Origin: Nioella nitratireducens
GTDB lineage: Bacteria > Pseudomonadota > Alphaproteobacteria > Rhodobacterales > Rhodobacteraceae
Assembly (NCBI RefSeq): GCF_001879715.1
Contig: NZ_MNBW01000001.1
Coordinates: 62,001-126,000 of the forward strand
Length of the DNA: 64,000 bases
Direction: 5' to 3'
Shown here: positions 1 through 8,217 of the stretch, piece after piece
How the letters are laid out: every line of letters begins with the position of its first letter
How positions within the stretch are numbered: the stretch's first letter is position 1
Translations under genes and position numbers: made by a program
Notes under the pieces: model-generated
Databases searched by the model: none
Told to the model about the DNA's origin: nothing
What the model saw: only the letters and a program-made list of their open reading frames with translations

Positions 1-270
1 CGCGCCGTTCAAAGGCAACCCGCACGTCACCGCCATCCGGCCCGCCGCAATCGAGGGCGCCTGCGGCCCGTGATCCACTGCCGCGACCAGCGCCGCCTCC
101 AACAGCCGCGCCTGCCCGTCGCTCGGCAGGTCGCCGCGCAGCATCAGCCAGATCATCTGCGGAAAGCTCACCTGCCCGATCAGGTCCTGGATTTCATGGC
201 CGCGCAGCGCGATCCGCCCCGGCTCCATGTCGATGATCGCGGTGCGCCACCAATCCGATACGTCGCTCAT
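1..270 (-). CDS. Citryl-CoA lyase (citrate synthase family), C-terminal part outside window
   Basis: Only the first 90 residues are present. The translation, beginning MSDVSDWWRTAIIDMEPG and continuing through RGHEIQDLIGQ, FPQMIWLMLRGDLP and AVDHGPQAPS, reads like the N-terminus of small citryl-CoA lyases, which cleave citryl-CoA to acetyl-CoA and oxaloacetate. The ATG lies in an ATGA overlap with the stop of the upstream CoA transferase, so translation is probably coupled. A CoA transferase next door could make the citryl-CoA or a related acyl-CoA substrate. A citrate-synthase-like enzyme of other specificity cannot be excluded from a fragment. Confidence 0.8.
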   Translation of the reverse strand, partial: MSDVSDWWRTAIIDMEPGRIALRGHEIQDLIGQVSFPQMIWLMLRGDLPSDGQARLLEAALVAAVDHGPQAPSIAAGRMAVTCGLPLNGA

Positions 271-1466
271 ATCACCCCCTCCTCGGCCAGAGCCGCCAGT
301 TCCTCTGCCCCAATCCCGATCTCGCCCAGAACCCCTGCCGCATCGGCCCCAAGCACGGGCGGCCCCGCGTCAACCGCAGGCGCGGCCCCGTCCAGTTTCA
401 CGCCGGGGCGCAGCACCCGCACCGGGCGGTCGATCCCCGGCACATCCTCGAACGCTGCGACCAACCCGCGATCCGCCACCTGGGGATGCGCCAACACCTC
501 GGGCACACTCATCACCGCGCCCGCTGGGACGCCGAGCGCGTTCAACTCGCGCGCCCAGTCCTGCGGGGCTTTGTCAGCCAGCCGCGCCTCGATCAGAGTG
601 CGCAGCGCAAAGCGGTTGCGTTTCCGATCCTCGCGCGTGGCAAATTCGGGGTCGTCCAGCAGCGCCGCCAACCCCAGATGCCGCGCCAGTATCTTCCATT
701 GCTCATCCTTGTTGGCGGCGATGTTCACCAGTCCGCCCTTGCACTGAAACGCACCCGAAGGGGCCGAGGTGGTGTTCTCGTTGCCATGTGCCCCCGGCTC
801 CACCCCTGCGATCAGGTAGTTCGACACCGCCCACCCCATGGTGGCCAGCACCGCCTCCAGCATCGACACGTCGATGACGCAGCCGCGTTCCGGCGCGTTC
901 AGCGCCGAGGCAATCGCCATCGCCGCCGTCAGCCCGCCGATGGTGTCGGCAATCGGGTAGCCCACGCGCAGCGGCGCGCTGTCGGCATCGCCGGTGATCG
1001 ACATAACGCCCGAAAGGCCCTGCACGATCTGGTCATAGGCGGGCCGATCCACCCACGGCCCGTCCTGCCCGAAGCCCGAAATCGCGCAGTAGATCAGCCG
1101 GGGGTTCTCGGCCCGCAGCACCGCAGGCCCCAGCCCCAGCCGATCCATCACGCCGGGGCGAAAATTTTCCACCAGCACATCGGCCCCGCGCACCAGTGCC
1201 TTCAGAATCTCCTGGCCGCGCGGATGCTTCAAGTTCAGTGCAACCGATTTCTTGCCCGCGTTCTGCGCCAGGAAAGACACGCCCATATTGCGCTTGTTCA
1301 ACTCCGGGTCGGCCCCCAACTGCCGCGCCAGATCGCCCCGCCCCGGTGCCTCGACCTTGATCACCTCGGCGCCCATATGGGCCAGTTGATGGCAGGCGAA
1401 GGGACCGGCCAGCACGTTGGTCAGGTCCAGCACGCGAATGCCCGTCAGCGGCTTTGGGGCCGTCAT
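267..1466 (-). CDS. CaiB/BaiF family (class III) CoA transferase
   Basis: A 399-residue protein of usual family length. It begins MTAPKPLTGIRVLDLTNVLAGP, the typical start of class III CoA transferases, followed by GAEVIKVEAPGRGD and NKRNMGVSFLAQNAGKKS. The catalytic Asp is expected in the segment NPRLIYCAISGFGQDGPW to PAYDQIVQG. These enzymes move CoA between carboxylic acids. The same frame stays open further upstream, but I chose the ATG at 1466 because it matches the family start and sits in an ATGA overlap with the permease gene before it. The downstream citryl-CoA lyase overlaps by four bases, giving a three-gene coupled unit. The substrate is unknown; a citrate/acyl exchange is an inference from the neighbour. 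Confidence 0.9.
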   Translation of the reverse strand: MTAPKPLTGIRVLDLTNVLAGPFACHQLAHMGAEVIKVEAPGRGDLARQLGADPELNKRNMGVSFLAQNAGKKSVALNLKHPRGQEILKALVRGADVLVENFRPGVMDRLGLGPAVLRAENPRLIYCAISGFGQDGPWVDRPAYDQIVQGLSGVMSITGDADSAPLRVGYPIADTIGGLTAAMAIASALNAPERGCVIDVSMLEAVLATMGWAVSNYLIAGVEPGAHGNENTTSAPSGAFQCKGGLVNIAANKDEQWKILARHLGLAALLDDPEFATREDRKRNRFALRTLIEARLADKAPQDWARELNALGVPAGAVMSVPEVLAHPQVADRGLVAAFEDVPGIDRPVRVLRPGVKLDGAAPAVDAGPPVLGADAAGVLGEIGIGAEELAALAEEGVI

Positions 1467-2506
1467 GTCTGCGGCTCTGTTCTGGGAAGGAAGGCGGGCA
1501 CGAGGAAGGTCAGCATCAAAACGCGGAACGCGTGGTGAAAGGCGACAAAGGCCGGGTCGGCATCCAGCATCACCGAAATCGCGGCCATGGTTTCCAACCC
1601 CCCCGGTGCATAGGCGATCAGCAGGCTGGTCAGCGGAATTCCCAAGGCCCAGTGCATCACCACCGCCGCCGCCACCGTCGCCACCAGCGCGAACCCGGTC
1701 AGGATCAGCGCCGCCGCCAAGGCGCGCACGATCATCGACCACGTGACCCCGGAAAACCGGGTGCCGATAAGCGTGCCCATGATCACGAAGCTCGGAACCG
1801 CCAGCCAGACCGGCACGATCCCCGCCAGCACCCCGGTCCCGTGCGAGACCGCCGACAACACCAGCCCGCCCATCAGGAAGGCCGCCGGCAGCTTCAACCG
1901 CTTGAAAACCAAGCCAAGCCCCGCCGACACCACCGCCAGCCCGGCCAGGGGCAACAGGTCCATCGGCGTGCCGGGGCGCGAGGACATGCTCAGATCAGCG
2001 TTGGTGACCAGCGCCACAACCAACGGCACCAGCAGGGTCAGCGTCAGCACCCGCAACGATTGAACCACCGCCAGCAGCGCAACGTCGGCCCGTGTTTCGG
2101 TGGACAGCGACAGGATATAGCTCAGATGCCCCGGCGAGGCCGCCAGCCGCGCGGTGATCCGGTCCAGCCCCAGCCAGCGCTGCAACGCCTCGGCGCCGCC
2201 AAGGAAGATGAAGACCAGCGCCGCCGCCAGCGCCACAAGGCTCATCGGCCACGCCGCCGCCGCTGACAGGATTTCAGGGTTGATTCCGGTGCCCATCGAC
2301 AGGCCGATGACCAAAAAACACAGATCCCGCAGCCCCAGAGGAATGCGTGTTGACAGGCCAAAGACGCTGGCAAAAGACACCACCGCCGCCGGGCCGGTCA
2401 GAAACGGGGCGGGAATATGCAGGGCCATGGCCGTCGCGGCCCCGGCCCCGCCAAGGGCAAGGGTCAGCAGAACGCTTGGCAGATCGGGGGGAAACCATCG
2501 TGTCAT
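1463..2506 (-). CDS. AbrB family (ammonia monooxygenase-like) membrane protein
   Basis: A 347-residue, very hydrophobic protein with about ten predicted membrane segments and an internal two-fold similarity (GPAAVVSFASVFGL near residue 40; FLMGGLVLSAVSHGTG in the second half). The motif LLIAYAPGGLETMAAISV near the C-terminus is typical of the AbrB/AbrB-duplication family (named for a putative regulator, not the Bacillus AbrB). The family is thought to be transporters or membrane regulators. It is the first gene of the coupled set with the CoA transferase and citryl-CoA lyase, so an organic-acid transporter is a reasonable guess. Usual family length about 340-360. Confidence 0.85.
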   Translation of the reverse strand: MTRWFPPDLPSVLLTLALGGAGAATAMALHIPAPFLTGPAAVVSFASVFGLSTRIPLGLRDLCFLVIGLSMGTGINPEILSAAAAWPMSLVALAAALVFIFLGGAEALQRWLGLDRITARLAASPGHLSYILSLSTETRADVALLAVVQSLRVLTLTLLVPLVVALVTNADLSMSSRPGTPMDLLPLAGLAVVSAGLGLVFKRLKLPAAFLMGGLVLSAVSHGTGVLAGIVPVWLAVPSFVIMGTLIGTRFSGVTWSMIVRALAAALILTGFALVATVAAAVVMHWALGIPLTSLLIAYAPGGLETMAAISVMLDADPAFVAFHHAFRVLMLTFLVPAFLPRTEPQT

Positions 2507-2610
2507 GGGCCGAGTGATACGCCTGCCGCGCGCCGCCGCAAAGCCCCACGCGCCCGCCGTTGCACGATGCGCAACACCGCGCGCCCCATCTTGACAGGTC
2601 AGGAAAGAGG

Positions 2611-2640
2611 ATGCCCGGCCCTGGGCGAAGGACCGGGCAT
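2611..2640. repeat. Inverted repeat (hairpin) in intergenic DNA
   Basis: ATGCCCGG at 2611-2618 pairs with CCGGGCAT at 2633-2640 around a 14-base loop; the ten-base arms differ at one position. No T-run follows on either strand, so a Rho-independent terminator is not well supported. It lies just upstream of the abrB-like gene and could be a leader structure or an operator. Confidence 0.5.
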
Positions 2641-3440
2641 CAGGGCACCGAACAGAGAGGGACGGGGAAGGTCAGTGCCGAAGAGATGCCGCATGAATGT
2701 GAACGGCAAGGCTTTGGTGATGGAAAAGGGTTTCGTCATCGCCGCTGATCACCCGGCCATAACAGGCGGGCAGCGGTTGCCAGAAATCCAAGGCAAAAGA
2801 GGAGGAAGCGTTGGACAAGGTGACAGACAAAAACGTCACAATGGACTGGATCATTCGTGACATGTCCGAAACTCCCTCATGCGTGGCGCCGGTATTGGCG
2901 CGTTACGTTGGTAGGTCGTGAAGCCACCCCTTCGGGTTCAAAGTTTTTTGCGTTTATTTGCGGTTTCCTGTCGGCCATGGGCGGCGGCCCGTCAGCCAAC
3001 GAAAAAACCGGCCCGCGCCGGGGCAGGCGGGGCCGGGACAGGGGCCGGTGGTCAAGAGAGGGCGACACAACCGGTGGGACAGGAAGACAGGGCGGCAAGG
3101 GAGCGGCGGCCGCCCGCGCCGATGCGGTCAGCCGTGGATGGCACGGCGAAAATTGCTCAGACGGGCGCGAGTAACGCGGGCGCACGGCGCGTCCGCGACA
3201 CAATCGGCGCGGCGCGCATCGTGGCTTCGGATCTCGGAACTGTGGCCGCCCTTGCGGGCATGGCGGGCAGCGGGGTCTGTGGCGAAGAGCAGGCGGGTCA
3301 TGGCTGCGGTCCTTCCGGGGATCTGGATCAATGGCTTTGATATTGGTATGTCGCCCGGCCCGGCGGGATGGTTCAAAGAAACCCGACCGAAGGCCAAACC
3401 GTCACCGCCGCGCTTTACCGTTACCTCGCGCTGGCCTGTT

Positions 3441-3516
3441 GTCCCCGCGAAAGCGGGGACCACTGCCGTCTCCAGTCATACTGTGAACCCCCGAAATCGG
3501 GAGATCCCCGCCTTTG
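3441..3516. repeat. REP-like palindromic repeat cluster
   Basis: GTCCCCGC-GAAA-GCGGGGAC at 3441-3460 is a perfect 8-bp hairpin with a GAAA loop. It is followed within 60 bases by CCCGAAATCGGG and CCCCGCCTTTGGGG. Translation across the first palindrome gives VVPAKAG or VPAFAGTT, peptides I remember as hallmarks of a widespread proteobacterial intergenic REP-type element. This is 3' of the subtilase gene, a usual place for REPs. Copy number elsewhere in the genome could not be examined. Confidence 0.7.
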
Positions 3517-3552
3517 GGGCGATGACGCTCCGGCGAGACGCCGCAAACGGCG

Positions 3553-4803
3553 TCAACACCCGCCGCGCACCAGGCCCCAGCCAAAGTGGTCATCGAACCC
3601 GTCTGGCCCCAGATCCACCGCCGTGCCGCGCAGGCGGGCGCGCAGGGCATCGGTGCTCAGCCCGCCACCGGCCCCAAGACGCGCGGCCAGCGCCGTCACG
3701 ATGGGCGCGGCATAGGACGTGCCCGACGCATAGCTGCCGCCCCGGTTGGAGGCGACATAAAGGTCCACGCCGGGCGCGGCGAACTCGATATGGTCGCCAT
3801 AATTGGCATCGCGGTAGCGCCGGAACGACGCATCGACCGCCGTCACCGCAATCACCGCCGGATGTGCCGCCGGATACGCGGCGCGGTCTTGCCCGTCATT
3901 GCCCGCAGCGGCCACCATCACCGCACCGTTCGCGGCGGCACGGTCCAGCACATTGGCCAGCGCTTCATTTTGCGGTCCGGCGAAGGACATGTTGATCAGC
4001 CGCACGCCCTGCTCCAGCAGCCATTCAATGCCAGTGGCAATCCGGTCGATATCGGCGACCGGATTGCCACTGGCATCGGTAAAGGCCGACGCAGCGTAAA
4101 GATCGGCCCCGGCCGCAAAGCCACGCAACGCCCCCTCGGGGTCATCCCCCACCAAAAGCGCGGCGACGGCGGTGCCATGCGCGCCCCTGGGCGGCCGTTC
4201 ATCCTGCGCCAGGAAACTGCGCGACACCACCTCGGCCCCGGCCAGCGCCGGATGGGTGGCATCGACCGGCCCGTCGATCAACCCGATTGCGTGCCGTGGC
4301 CCAACCCGGCACGCGCCGGGGGCACCGTCACCGATCATCTGCGCCGCGTAGAGCCGGGCGCGCCCTTGCGACAGGTCATAAAGGCTGTGCCGCCCGATCA
4401 CCGTGTCCAGACCGGCCTGCGCCAAGGCGGCCCGAACCTGTGTCAGGTCCGCGCCCTGCAAATCGAACACCGCCACGCGGATGCCAAGCACCGGCAAGTC
4501 GCGATAGCGATAGACCTGCGCCCCGAGCGAGGACAGCAGCGCATTGACCGCTTCGAACTCTTCGATCGGTCCCGAGGTCACGAATTCGGGGCGCCCATTG
4601 GCAAGATAGGCAGCGGTCGGCGCCGGGATGGCCGGTTGTCCGTTGTCGTCGTTATCCGCGTCGTGATTGCCGATGCCGTTGATGGGCCCGCCGCATTGCG
4701 TCTCGCAGCCAACGGCAGGTTCGGTAATGGTCTGTGCCATCGCGCCATGCCCCGTTACGCTGACAAGGCACAGTACCAGAAGGCAGCCAAACAAACGTCC
4801 CAT
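3553..4803 (-). CDS. Secreted S8 family serine protease (subtilase)
   Basis: A 416-residue subtilisin-family protease. A signal peptide occupies about residues 1-23 (MGRLFGCLLVLCLVSV, then AMA-QT). The catalytic triad is visible: Asp177 in IGLIDGPVD, His209 in HGTAVA, Ser363 in GTSYAAP, with the oxyanion Asn302 in AAAGNDG. The stretch before the catalytic domain (60-150) may be an inhibitor-like propeptide; residues 48-56 are Asp/Asn rich. I chose the ATG at 4803, which has GGAAGGGA ahead of it, over an in-frame ATG 12 codons upstream. The gene follows an anti-sigma gene by 22 bases, in one operon with the sigma factor, so export of this protease is probably part of the sigma response. Confidence 0.9.
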   Translation of the reverse strand: MGRLFGCLLVLCLVSVTGHGAMAQTITEPAVGCETQCGGPINGIGNHDADNDDNGQPAIPAPTAAYLANGRPEFVTSGPIEEFEAVNALLSSLGAQVYRYRDLPVLGIRVAVFDLQGADLTQVRAALAQAGLDTVIGRHSLYDLSQGRARLYAAQMIGDGAPGACRVGPRHAIGLIDGPVDATHPALAGAEVVSRSFLAQDERPPRGAHGTAVAALLVGDDPEGALRGFAAGADLYAASAFTDASGNPVADIDRIATGIEWLLEQGVRLINMSFAGPQNEALANVLDRAAANGAVMVAAAGNDGQDRAAYPAAHPAVIAVTAVDASFRRYRDANYGDHIEFAAPGVDLYVASNRGGSYASGTSYAAPIVTALAARLGAGGGLSTDALRARLRGTAVDLGPDGFDDHFGWGLVRGGC

Positions 4804-4825
4804 CACAACCGGTCCCTTCCAACGC

Positions 4826-5461
4826 CTACTGCAGGTCATCGACGATCTCGGCAGACGCCAGCGCCGCGCGGGCGGTGTCTGCGTCTTCGCCCTCCAGCAC
4901 GCTCAGCCCATAAAGGCCCAGCGCCGAAGGGCCGCTGACGATCTCGACCCCGGCCCCCACCAGAAGCGACCGGATTTCGGCCTCGGTCGCGTCGGAGGCA
5001 AAGGCCACCGTGAACATCGCATCGGAATCGCCGCCCGCCAGAGAATACCCTGCCGGGGCCTGTTCTGCCAAGGGATCGGCCATTTGCGGGGCGGTCGCGG
5101 TCGGACCAAGCGGCATCTGCACAAGGTTCCAGCCAAGGCCGGCGGCCAGCACCACGGCGGCGGCGACCTGCCAGAGGCGCAGTCGGGTGATCGAGACCAC
5201 GTTCGACGGCGTCTCTGCCGGGGCGGCGGGCGCGACGCGGCCCTCGGCCTCGACATCGCGCATCAGCCGGGCCAGGCCAAACGCGCCGGGGCTTTGCACC
5301 TCGTCGGCCTGCATGGTGGCCCGGATCGCACGCAGCGTCTCCAATTCCGCCCGCAACGCGGCATCGTCAGCCAGCGCCGCCTCGACCGTGGCGCGTTCCG
5401 TTTCGTCCAGCGTGCCATTGGCATGGAACACCAGCAATTCATGAATCGTTTCAGAGGTCAC
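4826..5461 (-). CDS. Membrane-anchored anti-sigma factor
   Basis: A 211-residue protein starting with GTG in a GTGA overlap with the sigma gene. The N-terminus (MTSETIHELLVFHANGTL, then DETERATVEAALADD) resembles cytoplasmic anti-sigma domains, without the HxxxCxxC zinc motif. One membrane helix is seen near residues 97-115 (LWQVAAAVVLAAGLGWNLV). The C-terminal part, beginning at AMFTVAFASDAT, would be periplasmic. Gene order sigma, anti-sigma, protease and the overlap support the call more than sequence motifs do. It is expected to hold the sigma factor inactive until an envelope signal is sensed. Confidence 0.8.
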   Translation of the reverse strand: MTSETIHELLVFHANGTLDETERATVEAALADDAALRAELETLRAIRATMQADEVQSPGAFGLARLMRDVEAEGRVAPAAPAETPSNVVSITRLRLWQVAAAVVLAAGLGWNLVQMPLGPTATAPQMADPLAEQAPAGYSLAGGDSDAMFTVAFASDATEAEIRSLLVGAGVEIVSGPSALGLYGLSVLEGEDADTARAALASAEIVDDLQ

Positions 5462-6009
5462 GCCACCCCCCTTTCCACGCGGCCCGACAGGCAGCGCATC
5501 AACAATTTCTTGGCGTGAAAGATGCGGGTCTTGATCGTGCCCTCGGGCACGCCGGACACCTCGGCAATCTCGCCATAGGTCATGTCCTGAAAGAACGCGA
5601 GTGTAATGGCCGACCGGTGGTCATCCTTGAGCGTCTCAAGGCAGTGGCGCACATGCGCGGCTTCTTCGCCCGCCGCAAGGCAGGTTTCCTGATCGGGGCC
5701 GTCATCGGCCAGATCGGGGGTCTCATCCGTCAGGTCTGTCCGGCCCCGGCGGCGCATCGCGTCGATGCTTTTTCTGTAGGCTATGCCAAATATCCAGGTT
5801 TGCACTTTAGATCTCCCTTCAAAGCGCCCGGCGGACCGCCAGACATCCATGAACACGTCATGGAGTATGTCGTTCGCCTCGAAGGGATCGTTCAATCTGG
5901 ACACGATAAACTTGTAGACCGGGCGCTCCAACGCCCGATAGAGCGCCGCCAAGGCCTGCTTGTCGCCCTGCGCGATCTGCTCGATCAGGAACTTGTGCTC
6001 TGCATCCAT
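5458..6009 (-). CDS. RNA polymerase sigma factor, ECF (sigma-70) family
   Basis: 183 residues from MDAEHKFLIEQ, the usual ECF size. Region 2 is seen as DPFEANDILHDVFMDVWRSA, leading to VQTWIFGIAYRKSIDAMRRR. Region 4 is LAFFQDMTYGEIAEVSGVPE followed by GTIKTRIFHAKKLL, the helix-turn-helix that binds -35 elements. The frame is open for 36 more codons upstream, but that part is not sigma-like. The GTGA overlap with the anti-sigma gene indicates coupled expression. The 156-base upstream region should hold an autoregulated promoter; I saw a GGAAC on the minus strand but no convincing matching -10. Confidence 0.92.
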   Translation of the reverse strand: MDAEHKFLIEQIAQGDKQALAALYRALERPVYKFIVSRLNDPFEANDILHDVFMDVWRSAGRFEGRSKVQTWIFGIAYRKSIDAMRRRGRTDLTDETPDLADDGPDQETCLAAGEEAAHVRHCLETLKDDHRSAITLAFFQDMTYGEIAEVSGVPEGTIKTRIFHAKKLLMRCLSGRVERGVA

Positions 6010-6165
6010 ACAAAAAAGCCCGTCCTGCCTACAAGCGCCAGACTTACCCGGTTTGACGGCCCGCGCCAAGTGTGCGTGGCGCAGGGCTTGCCGACTTGCA
6101 CAACGTCCACCGGGCAACGGCCCATGGGATTCACATCCCGCGTCCTGCCCTTGGCTGCGTTCCGG

Positions 6166-6930
6166 TCAGGCCGCGTAATCTGACCCTTCCGCATCGAGGA
6201 TCGCCATCAGTTCCGACAAATGCCGCTCCGCCTGATCGGGGTAGCCGTCCAACTCCTCGGCGGTCTTGGCGGCGACCTCGTGGCTCAGCACCCGCAGCGG
6301 CTGCCCGGTTTGCAACGCGCGAATATAGGTCTCGGCGGCGCGCTCGAAATAGAACATCCGGTTGAACGTGTCGGCGACGCTGTCACCCAGCACCAGCACG
6401 CCATGATTGCCCATGATCATCACCTTCTTCTTCGGGTCGGTCAGCTGCGACGCGCAGCGTTCGCCCTCTTCCTCGAAGGCCAACCCGCCGAAATGGCTGT
6501 CGACCACGTAACGCTCGTAAAAGGTCGCGGTGTTCTGGTCGATCGGCGGCAAGGTGCTGTCGGCAAGGCACGCCAGCACAGTGGCGTGGATCGAATGCAC
6601 ATGCATCACGCAGCGCGCGTGCGGCACCCGCCGGTGGATCGAGCCATGCAGGCCCCATGCCGTCGGATCGGGTGCGTCGGGCTGGTCCATCGTCGCCGTG
6701 TCATTGGCATCCAGCAACAGCAGGTCCGACGCCTTGATCCGCGCGAAATGCCGCTGGTTCGGGTTCATCAGGAACCGCGTGCCATCTTCGTTCACCGCAA
6801 GGCTGAAATGGTTGGCCACTGCTTCGTGCATGTTCAGCCGGGCCGTCCAGCGGAACGCGGCGGCCATTTCCACCCGCTCTTGCCAATGGGACATGTTGGG
6901 ATGGCGGGTGATATCTGCGCTCAGGCTCAT
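6166..6930 (-). CDS. Class II aldolase/adducin family protein
   Basis: 254 residues. The zinc-binding pattern of the class II aldolase fold is visible as CVMHVHSIHATVLACL (HxH, about residues 109-111), with a further His in IMGNHGVLVLGDSV and the anionic patch EANHFSL-like segment AVANHFSLAVNEDGTRFLMN near the start. Family members include fuculose-phosphate aldolase and several decarboxylases; substrate not predictable. SD AAGGAG precedes the ATG by seven bases. It follows the P450 gene by 57 bases on the same strand, so the two probably form an operon. Confidence 0.88.
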   Translation of the reverse strand: MSLSADITRHPNMSHWQERVEMAAAFRWTARLNMHEAVANHFSLAVNEDGTRFLMNPNQRHFARIKASDLLLLDANDTATMDQPDAPDPTAWGLHGSIHRRVPHARCVMHVHSIHATVLACLADSTLPPIDQNTATFYERYVVDSHFGGLAFEEEGERCASQLTDPKKKVMIMGNHGVLVLGDSVADTFNRMFYFERAAETYIRALQTGQPLRVLSHEVAAKTAEELDGYPDQAERHLSELMAILDAEGSDYAA

Positions 6931-6987
6931 CGGGGGGCTCCTTGTGGCTGGGTGTCGCTCATATCCTGCGCCAGCCGGCCCCTGCCG

Positions 6988-8157
6988 TCAAATCGCCCAC
7001 GCCACCGGCATCGCCAGTGGCCCACGGAACGCCCAGCCGCCAAACCGGGTGCCCTCCGCCGGGTCGAGCCGCAGCCCCCCAAGGCGCTCGAACAGCATCG
7101 GCAGCGCCACCTCGCCGATCAACGCCCGCGACGCCCATGCCCCGGCACAGAAATGCGGCCCCGCGCCAAACGCGAGCGACGCGCTCACATCCTGCGTCAG
7201 GTCAAACGCGTCAGGCCGCGCAAACACCGCCTCGTCCCGATTGCCAGAGCCGAACATCAGGAACACCCGGTCGTCGGGGGCAAAGGTCACCCCGTTTACC
7301 ACGTCCCTCTGGGCCACCCGGCGCGGCGACATGCCGATGGGCGACATCCAGCGCGCATATTCCTCGAAGGCCTGCAGCCACGTCGCCTCGCCAGCCCGCA
7401 CCATCTCCAACTGGTCCGGATGCGTCAGCAGCGCCCAGGCCGTGCCCGCAATCGCATCTCGCGGCTCGTTCTGGCCCCCGGAAATCGCCAGCTTCACATT
7501 CGCCCGGATCTGGCGCTCCGGCAGCCCTGCCTGCATCTGCACCGACAACAGCGAATGATCGGGCGCGGCGCGCAACGCGGGCATCCGCGCGTCGATATGG
7601 GCGTCGATCGAAGCGGTGCAGTCATGGCAATGCGCCTCGACCCCCGCATCGCCCGCGTAATTGGCACAGCCGTCGATCATCCCCTGGCTGACGCGGTCCA
7701 TTTCCTGATAGCTCATGTTGCTCAGCCCGCTGATCGCCTTCAGCGCCTCGCCCGCGACCGGCAGCGCGAAATCCTTGACCAGATCACAGGCCCCCTTGGG
7801 CGCGATCCGCTCCAGCACGTCGCCCGTGCGCGCCCGGAACTGCGCCGTCCAGACGTCGCGCACCGTCTTGGGCGAGACCGTCGGAAACACCGCCTTGCGC
7901 TCTGCCGCATGATCCGCCCCGTCCTTGCGCATCATGTTCTGCCCCATCAGCACCGTCATCAGGCCCTCGGGCTGGTCCGAGGAAAACACCTCGACCCGCT
8001 TTTCCTCGCGGAAAATGTCGTCGCGCCGGGTGATCAGCGTGGCCCCCAGCTGCGGCACATAGGCAATCGGCGCCTCGGCCCGCATCCGCTTCAGGTCCGG
8101 GTAGGGATCGGCCCAGAACCCGGTCGGGTCGATCTCGTATACGGGGGCATCGGACAT
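6988..8157 (-). CDS. Cytochrome P450
   Basis: 389 residues, the usual size of soluble bacterial P450s. The heme-binding loop is FGAGPHFCAGAWAS with Cys337 as the thiolate ligand, and the K-helix ExxR is E266-Y-A-R269. The I-helix reads GGQNEPRD (227-234): Pro stands where the common oxygen-activating Thr of AGxxT occurs. That could mean altered oxygen chemistry or simply a subfamily trait. A redox partner is not encoded next door. SD GAGGAGGAG precedes the start. It is divergent from tdk and probably co-transcribed with the class II aldolase. Confidence 0.93.
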   Translation of the reverse strand: MSDAPVYEIDPTGFWADPYPDLKRMRAEAPIAYVPQLGATLITRRDDIFREEKRVEVFSSDQPEGLMTVLMGQNMMRKDGADHAAERKAVFPTVSPKTVRDVWTAQFRARTGDVLERIAPKGACDLVKDFALPVAGEALKAISGLSNMSYQEMDRVSQGMIDGCANYAGDAGVEAHCHDCTASIDAHIDARMPALRAAPDHSLLSVQMQAGLPERQIRANVKLAISGGQNEPRDAIAGTAWALLTHPDQLEMVRAGEATWLQAFEEYARWMSPIGMSPRRVAQRDVVNGVTFAPDDRVFLMFGSGNRDEAVFARPDAFDLTQDVSASLAFGAGPHFCAGAWASRALIGEVALPMLFERLGGLRLDPAEGTRFGGWAFRGPLAMPVAWAI

Positions 8158-8217
8158 CGGCTCTCCTCCTCAGGTCACGCTTGCACCGGCGCCCCGCTTG
8201 GGGCAAATCCCGTTTCC

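Larger units (their letters stand above)
2507..3552. other. Gene-poor region of about 1 kb
   Basis: No convincing gene. It lies upstream of the abrB-like gene and downstream of the subtilase gene. Short ORFs here have poor codon bias; the best candidates are a 63-codon minus-strand frame at 2672-2863 (Shine-Dalgarno GAGGGAG, a hydrophobic start) and a 36-codon plus-strand frame at 2812-2922 starting TTG after AGAGGAGGAA. Neither resembles anything I know. The 3000-3110 part is G-rich and simple in composition. Palindromes at 2611-2640 and 3441-3516 are listed separately. Confidence 0.5.

Noticed and set aside
2672-2922. Two small overlapping ORFs on opposite strands (63 and 36 codons), each with a good Shine-Dalgarno
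   Set aside because: Neither has the codon bias of the surrounding genes or a recognisable sequence, and they exclude each other; mentioned only within the gene-poor region.
6156-6170. GGAAC on the minus strand upstream of the sigma gene as an ECF promoter -35
   Set aside because: No matching -10 (such as CGTT) at 16-17 bases; one five-base match in 150 bases is expected by chance.
6220-8217. Long plus-strand frame leading into tdk
   Set aside because: The part before 8218 is antisense to the class II aldolase and P450 genes; only the last 196 residues are thymidine kinase.
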